A stretch of 64,000 nt of DNA. It comes from Paracoccus yibinensis (GTDB taxonomy: Bacteria; Pseudomonadota; Alphaproteobacteria; Rhodobacterales; Rhodobacteraceae). Below the pieces are notes generated by a model that saw nothing but the letters and a program-made list of their open reading frames with translations, ran no database searches and was not told the origin of the DNA. Positions 1 through 9,370 of this stretch are shown piece after piece. Numbering within the stretch: the stretch's first letter is position 1; each line of letters starts with the position of its first letter. The translations under genes were made by a program, and so were the position numbers. The stretch spans positions 1 through 64,000 of the forward strand of contig NZ_JAVCWH010000001.1 in the NCBI RefSeq assembly GCF_030846195.1, in the 5' to 3' direction.

Positions 1-99
1 CGCAATCAGTTCGCCATAATGTTCGGCGAGCGCTTCGACGCTTGAGTATCTGAAACCGCATGGACCGGGCCAGATACACAAAGTTCAGGACACTCCCTA
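1..99 (+). mobile_element. 3' end of an IS256-family insertion sequence (partial)
   Basis: The first 14 codons (1-42, stop TGA 43-45) read RNQFAIMFGERFDA, which resembles the C-terminus of IS256/mutator-type transposases (pattern NQFAI-x-F-x-x-RF). About 25 bases later, 71-98 (GATACACAAAGTTCAGGACA and the following CTCCC) looks like the terminal inverted repeat that ends such elements, typically GGG...TGTCC...TTGTGTA read inward. The rest of the element lies left of the window, so whether it is intact cannot be judged. Confidence 0.6.
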
Positions 100-357
100 G
101 TCTTGGGGCGGAGCCGTTAGCTTGGCGAAGGCCATCGCCTTCGCCACGTGGCTCCATATCAACCAACGCCGCTGGGCCTCAAAGGCCCGGCCAGCGCCCG
201 CCCCGCCACCGGCGGGCGCTTCACGCCCACCGGGTCGGGCGCTGGCCTACCGGGGTCGCGTGATGGGAATGTTTCTGATGGCACCCGGTCACGCGGGCGG
301 GGAAACGCAATGCGTTTCCTTTTTCCGCCCGGTCGAAGGAAATCGCAGCATCTGCAC
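100..357. other. Gene-free flank of the insertion sequence
   Basis: No open frame here has a ribosome-binding site or a recognisable product. The stretch is GC-rich, with a purine/pyrimidine-biased GCGCCC-type repeat around 200-245, and holds a clear intrinsic terminator at 301-325. The terminator points forward although no forward gene precedes it now, so the gene it served may have been lost when the insertion sequence arrived. Confidence 0.5.
301..325 (+). terminator. Rho-independent terminator, orphan
   Basis: GGAAACGCA and TGCGTTTCC form a perfect stem around one central base, followed by TTTTT. The polarity is forward. It also lies downstream of the minus-strand gene's stop side, but there is no T-run for that strand. 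Confidence 0.7.
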
Positions 358-1173
358 TCAAGGCCGCCGCAGCTTTCGGAACGCCGCCGACGCCCCCCAC
401 CCCGCAAAGACCGCAACCCCCAGCGACATCAGCCCGTAAAGAAACGGCTGATCGAACGCCAACCGATATAGCCAGCGTTCCACCCCCACCTTGCGCACGT
501 TGATGGGCGCCACGAACACGTCGATCACCTGCCCGTTCCGCAGCAGAAAGATGCGGGTCTTGTAGGCGCCCTCGACGAGATTCGCAGGCAGGCTGACATC
601 GGCGCGGAACAGCGTCTGGTCGATCAGCGACACGCTGCCCTCGTCCAGGCGGTAAAGCCCCTCGTCCTCTCGGATGCGGATCAGGGCTTCGGTAAAGGGA
701 ACGGCGCTTTCGACCGCGACCTGGCCCGCAAAGGCCCGCATCGCAAGGGGAAGCGAAATGCGATAGCGGCTGTCCCATTCCGGCAGCAGGATGTCCTCAA
801 GCGCGGCGGAGGTGGCGACGGCATAGAAACCCGGCGCGGCGCCGATCCTGACGGATTCGGAATTGACCCAGATCCCCGCCTTGCGTTCCTTGCGCCAGAC
901 CGTGACGCCGCGCGAAGGGGCCTCGACCGTGACGATGACCTGCAACGGGGGGCCGGGTGGGATGGGACCTTCACGCTTGATTGCGCCATAGATCAGGATG
1001 TCTGACCCGTCGAAGCTGGCGGTGATCGCCACACTGTCGCTGGACAGGCCCGCCACAACCGTTTCCGTAGGCGGCAAGGACTGGTCCCGCGGCGGAGCAT
1101 CGGACACCGTCGATTGCGCGCCAGCCATGCCCGACAGCGCCAGCAGGACCAACCCGGCCCATGCCGCCCGCAT
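358..1173 (-). CDS. TIGR02186 family membrane protein
   Basis: This 271-residue protein has a signal peptide (residues 1-19, ending AGA-Q), a periplasmic domain of about 200 residues rich in beta strands, and one C-terminal membrane helix (about 245-263) followed by a short basic tail. The pattern matches the uncharacterised alphaproteobacterial TIGR02186 family, which regularly sits beside a TauE/SafE permease. Its ATG overlaps the TGA of the TauE gene (TGATG at 1171-1175), so the two are translationally coupled. The function is unknown. A helper role for the neighbouring anion exporter is inferred from this pairing only. Confidence 0.85.
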   Translation of the reverse strand: MRAAWAGLVLLALSGMAGAQSTVSDAPPRDQSLPPTETVVAGLSSDSVAITASFDGSDILIYGAIKREGPIPPGPPLQVIVTVEAPSRGVTVWRKERKAGIWVNSESVRIGAAPGFYAVATSAALEDILLPEWDSRYRISLPLAMRAFAGQVAVESAVPFTEALIRIREDEGLYRLDEGSVSLIDQTLFRADVSLPANLVEGAYKTRIFLLRNGQVIDVFVAPINVRKVGVERWLYRLAFDQPFLYGLMSLGVAVFAGWGASAAFRKLRRP

Positions 1174-2111
1174 CAGCCGATCCCCGGCTGGATGGCGTAA
1201 AGGTCATCGGGTGTCAGGAACAGATCCAGCGCCAGCTTGCCGCAAACCGCCAGCACCAGCAGCGCCAGCAGGATGCGCAGCTGTTCGGCCCGCAGGCGCG
1301 CACCCAGCGTGGTGCCGAACTGCGCGCCTACCACGCCGCCCAGGATCAGCAGCACTGCAAGCATGATGTCCACCGTGTTGTAGCTGACGGCGTGCATCAG
1401 CGTGGTGAAGGCGGTGACGAAGGTGATCTGGAACAGCGACGTGCCCACGACAACCTTCGTGGGCATCCCCAGCAGATAGATCATCGCGGGCACCATGATA
1501 AAGCCACCGCCGACACCCATGATCGCCGCCAGGACGCCTACCGCAACCCCTACCAGCAGCGGGGGAAAGACGCTGATATACAGCCCCGACGCCCGGAACT
1601 TGACCTTCACCGGCCAACGGTGGACCCAATTGTGCTGGTGCAGCCGCTTGCGGTGGCCGGGCTTGGACGATCGCCGCAGCGCGCGGACGCTTTCCTGCAG
1701 CATCATCGCGCCGATCAGGCCCAAGAAGACGACATAGCACAGTTGCACGACCAGGTCGACCTGACCCAGGTCCTGCAGCAGCGTGAAGACCCAGACGCCC
1801 ATCCATGACCCGATCAGACCTCCGGCCAGCAGCACGCCGCCCATCCTGAAGTCCACGCTCTTGCGCTTCACATGCGCAAGGACGCCGGACACGGACGAGG
1901 CGACGACCTGATTGGCGCCGGTGGCCACGGCGATGGCGGGCGGGATCCCGATGAAGAACAACAGCGGCGTGATCAGGAAGCCGCCGCCCACGCCGAACAG
2001 CCCGCTCATCACGCCGACAAGCCCGCCAAGGCCGATCAGCGTGAAGGCGTTCACGGACACCTCTGCGATGGGAAGGTAGATCTGCATGAACCCGCGCGCC
2101 GTTTGCGTCAT
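1173..2111 (-). CDS. Sulfite exporter TauE/SafE family permease
   Basis: A multi-spanning membrane protein of up to 312 residues with the two-fold repeat of the TauE/SafE family. Glycine-rich helices GLVGVMSGLFGVGGGF (N-terminal half) and AIMGVGGGF (C-terminal half) are the family signature. Members export sulfite, sulfoacetate or related organosulfur anions. The substrate here is not determined. Translation may start at ATG 2111 or at ATG 2087 (MQIYLPIAEV); the latter fits the usual family N-terminus. It is coupled to the downstream TIGR02186 gene. Confidence 0.9.
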   Translation of the reverse strand: MTQTARGFMQIYLPIAEVSVNAFTLIGLGGLVGVMSGLFGVGGGFLITPLLFFIGIPPAIAVATGANQVVASSVSGVLAHVKRKSVDFRMGGVLLAGGLIGSWMGVWVFTLLQDLGQVDLVVQLCYVVFLGLIGAMMLQESVRALRRSSKPGHRKRLHQHNWVHRWPVKVKFRASGLYISVFPPLLVGVAVGVLAAIMGVGGGFIMVPAMIYLLGMPTKVVVGTSLFQITFVTAFTTLMHAVSYNTVDIMLAVLLILGGVVGAQFGTTLGARLRAEQLRILLALLVLAVCGKLALDLFLTPDDLYAIQPGIG

Positions 2112-2239
2112 CGAAAAGGATGCAACGACCCGGCAATGCCGTCAAACCGCTTTCGGGCGCTTGAAGCGCAGGAACCGCGCGGCTAAGCAGGAACGAAGAC
2201 GTGAACTGGCGCTGTCCCGCGCCCCAGGACCGGCGGAAA

Positions 2240-3055
2240 ATGCGCATCTTGATCACGAACGACGACGGCATCAACGCACCGGGGCTTGAGGTTCTGGCCG
2301 AGATCGCGGCAACGCTTGCGGGTCCTTCGGGTCAGGTCTGGACGGTTGCCCCAGCGTTCGAACAATCGGGCGTCGCCCATTGCATCAGCTATTCCCACCC
2401 GACCATGGTGGCGAGATTGGACGAACGCCGCTACGCGACCGAGGGAAGCCCCGCCGACTGCGTTCTGGCCGCACTATGCGACATCATGGCGGACGCGCCG
2501 CCCGACCTGGTGCTGTCGGGCGTGAACCGGGGCAACAATTCGGGCGAGAACGCGATGTATTCCGGCACCATCGGCGGCGCCATGGAGGCCGCGCTGCAGG
2601 GCCTGCCCGCCATCGCCCTCTCGCAATACCTGGGACCGAAGACATCGGCCCTGGCCGATCCGTTCGAAGGCGCCCGCCAACATGGCGCGGCGGTGATCCG
2701 GCGGCTGCTGGATCATGGCGACTGGACCTCGGACGCGGATTTCCGGCTGTTCTACAACATCAACTTTCCGCCTGTTCCGGCGTCGGCGGTGCAAGGCACC
2801 CGCGTGGTGCCGCAGGGGCGCAGGCAGGGCACGAATTTCCGCGTCGTGCCCTATACCGCGCCCAATGGCCGCCGCTTCATGTGGGCGGCTGGCGGCGCGC
2901 AGAATGCCCCCGCACGGCCCGGCACCGATGTCGCGGTCAACATGGACGGCTTCATCTCGGTCACGCCCATGCGGGCGGATCTGACCTGCCACGTGTCGCT
3001 GCGCGAGATGGAAAACCTGTTCGACGAAGACAGCCCCAAGGCGGAGAGCCTATGA
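2240..3055 (+). CDS. surE: 5'-nucleotidase SurE
   Basis: SurE removes phosphate from nucleoside 5'-monophosphates in the cytoplasm and is linked to stationary-phase survival. The start at ATG 2240 gives [10 protein letters not shown], with metal-binding Asp8, Asp9, Ser43 (QSG) and Asn96 (SGVNRGNN), all conserved. The length of 271 residues is normal. An in-frame ATG at 2201 would add 13 residues not found in the family. Its stop overlaps the pcm start (ATGA, 3052-3055). The surE-pcm-nlpD order is a classical stress-survival arrangement. Confidence 0.95.
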   Translation: MRILITNDDGINAPGLEVLAEIAATLAGPSGQVWTVAPAFEQSGVAHCISYSHPTMVARLDERRYATEGSPADCVLAALCDIMADAPPDLVLSGVNRGNNSGENAMYSGTIGGAMEAALQGLPAIALSQYLGPKTSALADPFEGARQHGAAVIRRLLDHGDWTSDADFRLFYNINFPPVPASAVQGTRVVPQGRRQGTNFRVVPYTAPNGRRFMWAAGGAQNAPARPGTDVAVNMDGFISVTPMRADLTCHVSLREMENLFDEDSPKAESL

Positions 3056-3714
3056 GCGAAGGTCACGACGACGAAGACGACCCGGCCGAGCGCAAGATGC
3101 GCTTTCTGTTCCAGTTGCGGTCACGCGGCGTTACCGATCCGCGCGTGCTGGCAGCGATGGAGAAGATCGACCGGGGGCTGTTCGTTCGCGGCCAGTTCGC
3201 CGACCGCGCATACGAGGACACGCCTCTGCCCATCCCCTGCGGGCAGACGATCAGCCAGCCATCCGTTGTCGGGCTGATGACGCAGTCGCTGAACCCCGGC
3301 CCGCGCGACACCGTGCTGGAGATCGGGACGGGGTCCGGCTACCAGGCGGCGGTTCTGTCGGGGCTGTGCCGCCGCGTCTATACCGTGGACCGGCACCGCC
3401 GCCTCGTGCAGGAAGCCGAGGTGATCTTCCGCCAGCTGGGCCTGTCGAACATCACCGCGCAGGTGGCCGACGGATCGCGCGGCCTGCCGGATCAGGCGCC
3501 CTTTGATCGCATCCTTGTCACCGCCGCCGCCGAGGATCCGCCCGGCCCGCTGTTGGCACAGTTGAAGATCGGCGGTATCATGGTCGTGCCGGTGGGACAA
3601 TCCGATGCGGTCCAGACGCTGATCCGCGTCACCCGGACGGACACCGGCTATGACTATGGCGAATTGCGTCAGGTGCGATTTGTGCCGCTGGTCGAAGGGT
3701 TGGGACCGACATGA
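3052..3714 (+). CDS. pcm: Protein-L-isoaspartate O-methyltransferase
   Basis: This enzyme methylates isoaspartyl residues in damaged proteins with S-adenosylmethionine to start their repair. The 220-residue product has the PCMT signature [12 protein letters not shown] (about 57-68) and the SAM-binding loop [11 protein letters not shown] (about 89-99). The ATG is embedded in the surE stop (ATGA), so the genes are translationally coupled. A frame open upstream of 3052 overlaps surE and is not part of the protein. Confidence 0.95.
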   Translation: MSEGHDDEDDPAERKMRFLFQLRSRGVTDPRVLAAMEKIDRGLFVRGQFADRAYEDTPLPIPCGQTISQPSVVGLMTQSLNPGPRDTVLEIGTGSGYQAAVLSGLCRRVYTVDRHRRLVQEAEVIFRQLGLSNITAQVADGSRGLPDQAPFDRILVTAAAEDPPGPLLAQLKIGGIMVVPVGQSDAVQTLIRVTRTDTGYDYGELRQVRFVPLVEGLGPT

Positions 3715-3751
3715 CCCGGATCTGCGGCACGGCAGGTTGAGGACGACGGAA

Positions 3752-4885
3752 ATGAGCAGGACTTTTCGACAGGCCGCCAGCGTCGGGGCGGCTGCCTTTC
3801 TTTTGGCGTCATGCGGCGCGACGGGCTTCGATGCCGACCTGCGCGGCTGGATGCCCGGGGCGTTGAACACGGCCGATGCCGCCGCCGGCGCCGCGCCGCG
3901 TCCGCAACCCGATGACCGGGGAGTGATCACCTTCCCGACCTATCAGGTGGCGGTGGCGCGCAGCGGCGATACGATCGGGTCCGTCGCGGCTCGCCTGGGT
4001 GTCGATGCCGCGCGGCTGGCCCAGCACAATGCCCTGCCTGCGAATGCCCCCTTGGGCGCAGGGCAGGTTCTGGTCCTGCCCCAGCGCGTCGGCGCGGGCG
4101 GGGCGGCGCCGGGACCGGGCGGCAGGGCTGTCGTGTCCGATCCGTTTGCGCAAAAGCCGGCGCAAGGCACCTCCTCCCCGGCCGCGACCAGGCAGCCCGC
4201 GCCCGGTCCTGCCAATCCCGCGCAGCATATTGTCGTCGCAGGCGAGACGGCCTGGTCGATTGCCCGAAAATACGATGTCAGCGTTCAGGATCTGGCGGCC
4301 TGGAACGGCTTGCCCTCGTCCATGGGGCTGCGCGTCGGGCAGCGGCTGATCGTGCCCGTTGCCGGGCAGAAGGCCCCGGATCCGGCGATCGTCACGACCG
4401 CGCCCGGCAGCGGCAGCCCCACACCCCGCCCGCCTTCCGCCGAACGCCCGCTTCCCTCGGAAACCACCATACCTGCGGCTGAACCCGGCCCCGCCGCGCC
4501 CACGACCGACCTGGGTGCGACGCGGACCGCCGCATCCGCCGGGGGCCGGTTCCAGATGCCGGTGTCGGGGTCGATCATCCGTGTCTATGAGAAGGGCAGG
4601 AACGACGGCATCGACATCTCCGCCACCGCCGGAACGGCGGTCAAGGCGGCGGGCAGCGGCACGGTTGCCGCTGTGACCAAGGACACCACCGGCGCGCCCA
4701 TCGTGGTGGTTCGCCACGACGGCAACCTGATGACCGTCTATACGGGTCTCGACGGTCTTGACGTAGCCAAGGGCGACACCGTGTCAGCCGGCCAGTCCAT
4801 CGGCAAGGCAGGCGGGGGCGGGTTTGTCCATTTCGAAGTGCGCCAGGGCTTCGAAAGCGTCGATCCAGAAAAATACCTCAACTGA
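3752..4885 (+). CDS. nlpD: NlpD/EnvC-like lipoprotein with two LysM and a degenerate M23 domain
   Basis: A 377-residue lipoprotein with signal peptide and lipobox LASC (Cys21), two LysM peptidoglycan-binding modules (about 66-110 and 159-202), a Pro/Thr-rich linker, and a C-terminal LytM/M23 domain (267-375). The first zinc-ligand His is Asn284 (NDGID), the YAHL His is Gly332, and HLHFEV reads FVHFEV. The domain is therefore probably not a peptidase. By analogy with NlpD and EnvC it would activate an amidase during cell separation. ATG 3752 follows GAGGACGACGGA. It sits 37 bases after pcm. Confidence 0.85.
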   Translation: MSRTFRQAASVGAAAFLLASCGATGFDADLRGWMPGALNTADAAAGAAPRPQPDDRGVITFPTYQVAVARSGDTIGSVAARLGVDAARLAQHNALPANAPLGAGQVLVLPQRVGAGGAAPGPGGRAVVSDPFAQKPAQGTSSPAATRQPAPGPANPAQHIVVAGETAWSIARKYDVSVQDLAAWNGLPSSMGLRVGQRLIVPVAGQKAPDPAIVTTAPGSGSPTPRPPSAERPLPSETTIPAAEPGPAAPTTDLGATRTAASAGGRFQMPVSGSIIRVYEKGRNDGIDISATAGTAVKAAGSGTVAAVTKDTTGAPIVVVRHDGNLMTVYTGLDGLDVAKGDTVSAGQSIGKAGGGGFVHFEVRQGFESVDPEKYLN

Positions 4886-4950
4886 GGACATGGGAACGCG
4901 CGCCTGCCTGCCGCGTTGGCCTGGCATCGACAAGCCAATGGAGGAAAGGC

Positions 4951-5247
4951 ATGGACCATTCCCAACACCCCCGGCTTTTGCCGGATGAACTGACCGATGC
5001 GGTGCTGACGGGCGCATCCGTCTATGGTCCCGGAGACCAGACGATCGGCAGCGTGTCGCATGTGCATGGCTCTGGAAGCAATGCGCAGGTGGTGATCGAC
5101 GTGGGCGGGTTTCTGGGCATCGGATCGAAACCTGTCCTGGTCCCGGTATCGGACCTGGACGTCATGCGTGACGGCGATGGCGTGGTCCATGCCGTATCGC
5201 GGTGGAGCAAGGAGGATCTGAAAGCCCTGCCCGAACATCGCGACTAG
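4951..5247 (+). CDS. PRC-barrel domain protein
   Basis: A small 98-residue soluble protein. The segment from LTGASVYGPGDQTIGSV (about 19-35) through VVIDVGGFLGIG and KPVLVPVSDL to residue 85 follows the PRC-barrel pattern seen in photosynthetic reaction centre H subunits and RimM. Stand-alone PRC-barrel proteins in this group have no firm function, and membrane or stress association is often suggested. The start has GGAGGAAAGGC upstream. The gene stands alone, 65 bases after nlpD. Confidence 0.8.
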   Translation: MDHSQHPRLLPDELTDAVLTGASVYGPGDQTIGSVSHVHGSGSNAQVVIDVGGFLGIGSKPVLVPVSDLDVMRDGDGVVHAVSRWSKEDLKALPEHRD

Positions 5248-5517
5248 GCTGCCAATGGCGGCGTTCCCGCCGCCGCCTGGGGAGAGACACAGGTAAGGCC
5301 ACCATCGTGTTCAGCGCATATGGGGTTACGTCGCCTCGGACGGCGGAGGAAGCTGGCATTCGACGCAGCGCCCGCGTTCAGCCTTGGGCGGCAAGCCACC
5401 GGCGGTGGTCGATGGACAGATAGCCGACATCGGCCGACCCGGTTTCCAGGGGCAACAAGCGGCTCAAGTCACGCCAGACCCCGTCAGACGATCGGGGTTT
5501 AAGTTATGGAGAGTAGC

Positions 5518-7275
5518 TCACCCACGTCCGCCCCCCCTGCCGTTGCCGCCACCATTCCCGTTGCCACCGCCGTTCCCGTGTCCGCCACCATTCCCATGGC
5601 TACCGCCGTTTCCGCGGCCCCCATCGTTTCCTTGTCCGCCGCCATTCCCCTTGCCGCCACCGTTCCCGTGACCGCCGCCGCTTCCCTTGCCGCCTCCCTT
5701 GCCGTCGCCGTGGCCCCCTGCACTACCGCCGCCGTTTCCGCGGCCGCCGTTGCTGCCACTCCCGCCTTTATTGCCGCCTGCACTGCCGCCACCGTTTCCA
5801 ACGCCGCCGGCATTGTCGCCGCCCGGACTACTCCCCTTGTTGCCGCCACTGCCTCTGCCGTCATCAGCCCTATCCTCGGCGCCGTTGCCATCGGTGTTTC
5901 CAGTTCTCGCAACGGCATTGCTTTCTGCTCTGTTCCGGACGCCCGCCCGATTGCGGCTGTTCGAGGTGCGCAGCCATTCATTGTCTCCCCGGCCAAATAT
6001 GGACCGCCGACGGCCCTCTGCTGTTGCCGGGGGTGCCTCGGCGCCGCTTCTGTCCCTGTTGGCCCGGGCCGGGTCTGGATCGCCCCTGCGGGTAATGACC
6101 GGCTTTGGCTTCGGGGGCGCTCCTCGGCCGCCCAGCCATAGTTCCAGATACCCCTCCTCTGGGGATGGCGTGAAGCTGACGAAGTCCCGCGCCGCAGTGT
6201 CCAGCGAAGCTGCAAGTTCCTCGGCTGCCTTCCGATCCTGGGGATGAAAATATCGGACATGGGTTTCGCCGATTGTGAACGGTGTCGAAGCCTCCTCGGG
6301 CGACCATCCCGCCTCTGCAAGCCGCGCCATGGTTTCGGTTCGCCCTTCGGCCGCCATGCGCTCGGGGACGTAGACGGCCAGGCGCATGGTTGGCATTTCC
6401 AGCAAGACCGGCGGTCGCTGCGGAATGGCATCTGCCTCCGGCACCTCGGGACGGACAAGCTGCGGCCGTGACAGAAAGAGAGCTTGCTCTGCCTCTCCGA
6501 AGGCCGCGCCAGACGACTGCGCCGCAACCCCGTGGCTTGCCTCGAGGTCAGGCTGTTCGGAAGCGAAAGGAAGTGCGGAAATTTCTGGCGTGCTGGGCGC
6601 AGCCGTCGTTGCCGCCAAGGCAGCCATCTTCGGTCCAGGCGAGAACGAGGCAGACAGCGCGTCAAGGGGCGCAACAGTCCTTGCCTGCGGATCCGCCGAA
6701 GGACCAGTCCCGGAATCCAGGAACACCGCTGCCGAAGGTGCCGACATGACCGGCGTCACATAGGAAAGCGCTGCATCCAAGGGAACGCCAGCCGAGACAA
6801 CCGGCGGATCACCCAACTTCGGGAAATCACCCGCGTCGGGACGAGTTGCGCCAGGACTGACGAGGGAGGCACCTGCCAGACCACCAATCACCAGCCCAAA
6901 CAGCATCGGCTGCACTCTGCCGCCAAACGCAGGCTTGTCTTTCGCCTGACGCCATGCGGCAAAGGCCGTGGGCGGACCGAAAAGATGCGCTACGCGGTTT
7001 GCGGCTTTCGGCTGCCCGTCCTCGGCAGTGTTCATCAGCGCCGGCACGCTTGCAGGTGGCACCATGTCAGGCAAGTCAGCGCGCTCGCAAGGCTTGGGGC
7101 ATCCGCCGTGGACGGTCCGCTGCTGCTCTGCTGCACGCTGCTGCAAGACCTTTTCCCGCTTGGCGCGGGCAGCCGCTACCCGTTGTTTCCATTCTTCAGG
7201 ATCATAGGGAAGAAATCTGGCAGCCGGAGCATCAGCTACGGTCTGGTGCTGCGGTTCTGGCGAATGCTGAACCAT
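5518..7275 (-). CDS. Membrane-anchored protein with glycine-rich hexapeptide tail
   Basis: A 585-residue product not assigned to a named family. Order: a charged cytoplasmic N-terminus with a basic coiled stretch (30-52), one membrane helix (about 124-139, GLVIGGLAGASL), a long Ala/Pro/Ser-rich linker, and a compact domain (about 297-382, starting MRLAVYVPE) that resembles LytR C-terminal or SPOR-type wall-binding folds. An Arg-rich linker follows, then about 100 residues that are almost only Gly, Asn, His, Lys and Ser. The last 50 residues are tandem G-x-G-N-G-G units. It lies 170 bases downstream of a SleB-type hydrolase gene on the same strand, which suggests an envelope role. Confidence 0.6.
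   Translation of the reverse strand: MVQHSPEPQHQTVADAPAARFLPYDPEEWKQRVAAARAKREKVLQQRAAEQQRTVHGGCPKPCERADLPDMVPPASVPALMNTAEDGQPKAANRVAHLFGPPTAFAAWRQAKDKPAFGGRVQPMLFGLVIGGLAGASLVSPGATRPDAGDFPKLGDPPVVSAGVPLDAALSYVTPVMSAPSAAVFLDSGTGPSADPQARTVAPLDALSASFSPGPKMAALAATTAAPSTPEISALPFASEQPDLEASHGVAAQSSGAAFGEAEQALFLSRPQLVRPEVPEADAIPQRPPVLLEMPTMRLAVYVPERMAAEGRTETMARLAEAGWSPEEASTPFTIGETHVRYFHPQDRKAAEELAASLDTAARDFVSFTPSPEEGYLELWLGGRGAPPKPKPVITRRGDPDPARANRDRSGAEAPPATAEGRRRSIFGRGDNEWLRTSNSRNRAGVRNRAESNAVARTGNTDGNGAEDRADDGRGSGGNKGSSPGGDNAGGVGNGGGSAGGNKGGSGSNGGRGNGGGSAGGHGDGKGGGKGSGGGHGNGGGKGNGGGQGNDGGRGNGGSHGNGGGHGNGGGNGNGGGNGRGGGRG
5521..5870 (-). repeat. Glycine-rich coding repeats, 18-base units
   Basis: The DNA encoding the tail is a run of near-identical GGC-AAC-GGT-GGC type codons. 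About eight 18-base units (5521-5670) encode G-x-G-N-G-G, and more irregular glycine-rich blocks extend to about 5870. Such tracts are prone to slippage, so copy number may vary between strains. Confidence 0.8.
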
Positions 7276-7445
7276 GACTGTACCACCAAAATCCGCGCCA
7301 TTCTGACGCGCTCACGTGCAAAATACCATTTTCGGCCTCGATGCGCAAAGCTGCGAGGATATGGCAGGCGGTTATCCGCAGGGCAGCCTTGCGATCAGCG
7401 CGTGTCCACTGATGCCGACGCAGCCGCGCGGCACCGAAAGCAGCA

Positions 7446-8195
7446 TCACAGCGAAAGGGACGAACGGGGATCGACATAGAACACATGGTCGTCGATCAGC
7501 CGCACCCGGACCATGGCCGGAACCCAGCTTGGGGACACGGATGTGGCGTGATAATGGTCAGCGCCTTTCAATTCGGGCATCGGACCTTCAAGCAGTGCCT
7601 GGGCCGCGAACCGGACCGCCCTTTCCCAAGCTTCCCTGTCGTCTATGGGCGGATAGTCGTACTGCGACGTGAGGAAGCTGAATTGCGAGGGGACGATGTT
7701 CCCGCAGGCCGTGTTCCCCCATCGGTGCGGAATTGCGGCGCGTTGAACGATCACCGATGCGACAGCACGCTGCCCGAGATCCTCCTGGTCACGGGCCTCA
7801 TGGTAGATCGCCACAGCGATGCAGGACAGATCGCTTGCATTGCGCAGCGAGTCGGGCGGCAAGGGAATGGCGGCGCCTTGCAGGATCTGCCGCGCGGTGG
7901 CGGGACGCGGCTTCGGCCGACGAGTGTCGACCTTTGCCGGGCGAGGCGCGGGAGCACTGGCGACCTTGAGCGACAGGTCGGAGCGCACAGAGGGCGGAGA
8001 GAACCGTCCTGGCAGGGTTGCCAAAGGAAGCTGGAAAGGTCGCGGGGGCATCTGTTGAACCCCAGGCAATCCGATGGACGCTTCCGGCTTGCGGTAGGTC
8101 AAATCATCGCCGTCTTCGACCCGCGCAAGAACCATGGCACCGGCATACCATATACCGACGAGCGTGATGGCCGTGCCGAAAACCGTTCGGATCAT
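7446..8195 (-). CDS. SleB/CwlJ-type cell wall hydrolase
   Basis: A 249-residue protein (start at ATG 8195, MIRTVFG; ATG 8216 is an alternative) with an N-terminal signal anchor, a Pro-rich linker and a C-terminal hydrolase domain. That domain carries the signature AIYHEARDQ (Glu catalytic), GQRAVASVIVQR, CGNIVPSQFSF and GADHYHAT, as in Hydrolase_2/SleB enzymes. The family cleaves peptidoglycan glycan strands. Outside spore formers its members act in general wall turnover. It is likely periplasmic, and the glycine-rich envelope gene follows downstream. Confidence 0.85.
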   Translation of the reverse strand: MIRTVFGTAITLVGIWYAGAMVLARVEDGDDLTYRKPEASIGLPGVQQMPPRPFQLPLATLPGRFSPPSVRSDLSLKVASAPAPRPAKVDTRRPKPRPATARQILQGAAIPLPPDSLRNASDLSCIAVAIYHEARDQEDLGQRAVASVIVQRAAIPHRWGNTACGNIVPSQFSFLTSQYDYPPIDDREAWERAVRFAAQALLEGPMPELKGADHYHATSVSPSWVPAMVRVRLIDDHVFYVDPRSSLSL

Positions 8196-8410
8196 CGGGA
8201 AACCCTTTCGATCCATGGCAACGGCGCAGGCCGCGAAACCGTTCCGGCCGCTTGCGCCATTGCCTGCCCGATAATTGGTGCGCCCGGATCTGCCCCATCA
8301 AAACGGGGCGAGCATCAAGCCAGATGAAGTGCTGGCGCTAGTATGGCAGACGCAGGTTTCGTGCGGACAAGGAATGACGAATGGCTCTACAGCGTTCTTC
8401 GGTGCTTGGC

Positions 8411-9370
8411 TCAGCAATAACGCTCGACGAACGCCATCTGGTGATCACCATACCGGTCGCCGTGCGCAAATCCGGCCGGAAGGATGCTGTCAATCTCCGC
8501 AAGGTCCGACGTGCTCAGATCGGGGATTTTCCAGTCGCCAAGGTGCTCTGCCGTCCGCGTGCCCGGAATGGGTATGATGTGATCCCCCTGCCCCAGAACC
8601 CAGCCAAGCGCCGCACCGGGTACCGTCCACCCTCGCGCGGCGCAAAGGGCGCGAAACGGCGCAACGGCACATAGATTGGCCGAGAAGTTCGGTTCGAGGA
8701 ACCGGGGATTGGTGTCCCGGAAGTCGATGCCGACGCGGAAATCCCGCTTCAGGGGCTCTCGGCCGAACATCCCCCGCCCCAGCGGAGAAAATGCGACAAG
8801 GGCAACCCCCAGTTCCTTGCAGGTCTGGATCAGGCCAAGCTGGGGCATGCGCGTCCAGAGGGAGAATTCATTCTGGACAGCGGTCAGCGGATATTCGGCA
8901 TGAGCCCGGCGCACGGTCGAGGGCGCGACCTCGGACAGGCCATACCCGCTTATTTTCCCTTCCTCGACAAGCCTTGCCATCGTTCCCGCCAGATCTTCTA
9001 TGGGGATCTCGGGCTGGCGGCGGTGGATATAGTAAAGATCGACATGCTCGCGACGCAGTCGTCGAAGCGACTCCTCCAGACAGTTGCGGATATATGCCTC
9101 GTCGTTGCGCACGGCCCGAGGCGGCCCGTTGATGATGCCGCACTTGGTGGCAAGGTGCACATCCTGGCGCCCCCAGTTGCCGATGACCTCTTCCGACACG
9201 CCCATGCCGTAGATGTCGGCGGTGTCGAAATGGCTGATGCCCGCGTCCACCGCCGCGTCAAGGCACCTAAGGGATGTCGCTTCATCGGTGGCGCCGAACA
9301 TTCCTCCAAAGCTCATCGCGCCAAAGCCAATGGCACCGACTTTGCGGTTGCCAAGCCGCCTCTGTTCCAT
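8411..9370 (-). CDS. Aldo/keto reductase
   Basis: A 319-residue NADPH-dependent oxidoreductase with a TIM-barrel fold. The catalytic tetrad is visible: Asp49 and Tyr54 (HFDTADIY), Lys76 (ATKCG) and His116 (YYIHR). The C-terminal IPIPGTR motif that binds the NADPH phosphate is also present. It resembles the YajO/perakine-reductase-like branch. The physiological aldehyde or ketone cannot be told from sequence. It is a single gene with no operon partner. Confidence 0.9.
   Translation of the reverse strand: MEQRRLGNRKVGAIGFGAMSFGGMFGATDEATSLRCLDAAVDAGISHFDTADIYGMGVSEEVIGNWGRQDVHLATKCGIINGPPRAVRNDEAYIRNCLEESLRRLRREHVDLYYIHRRQPEIPIEDLAGTMARLVEEGKISGYGLSEVAPSTVRRAHAEYPLTAVQNEFSLWTRMPQLGLIQTCKELGVALVAFSPLGRGMFGREPLKRDFRVGIDFRDTNPRFLEPNFSANLCAVAPFRALCAARGWTVPGAALGWVLGQGDHIIPIPGTRTAEHLGDWKIPDLSTSDLAEIDSILPAGFAHGDRYGDHQMAFVERYC

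Noticed and set aside
5521-5870. Short repeats that resemble a CRISPR array at first sight
   Set aside because: The units are contiguous 18-base coding repeats without spacers and stay in the glycine-rich gene's frame.
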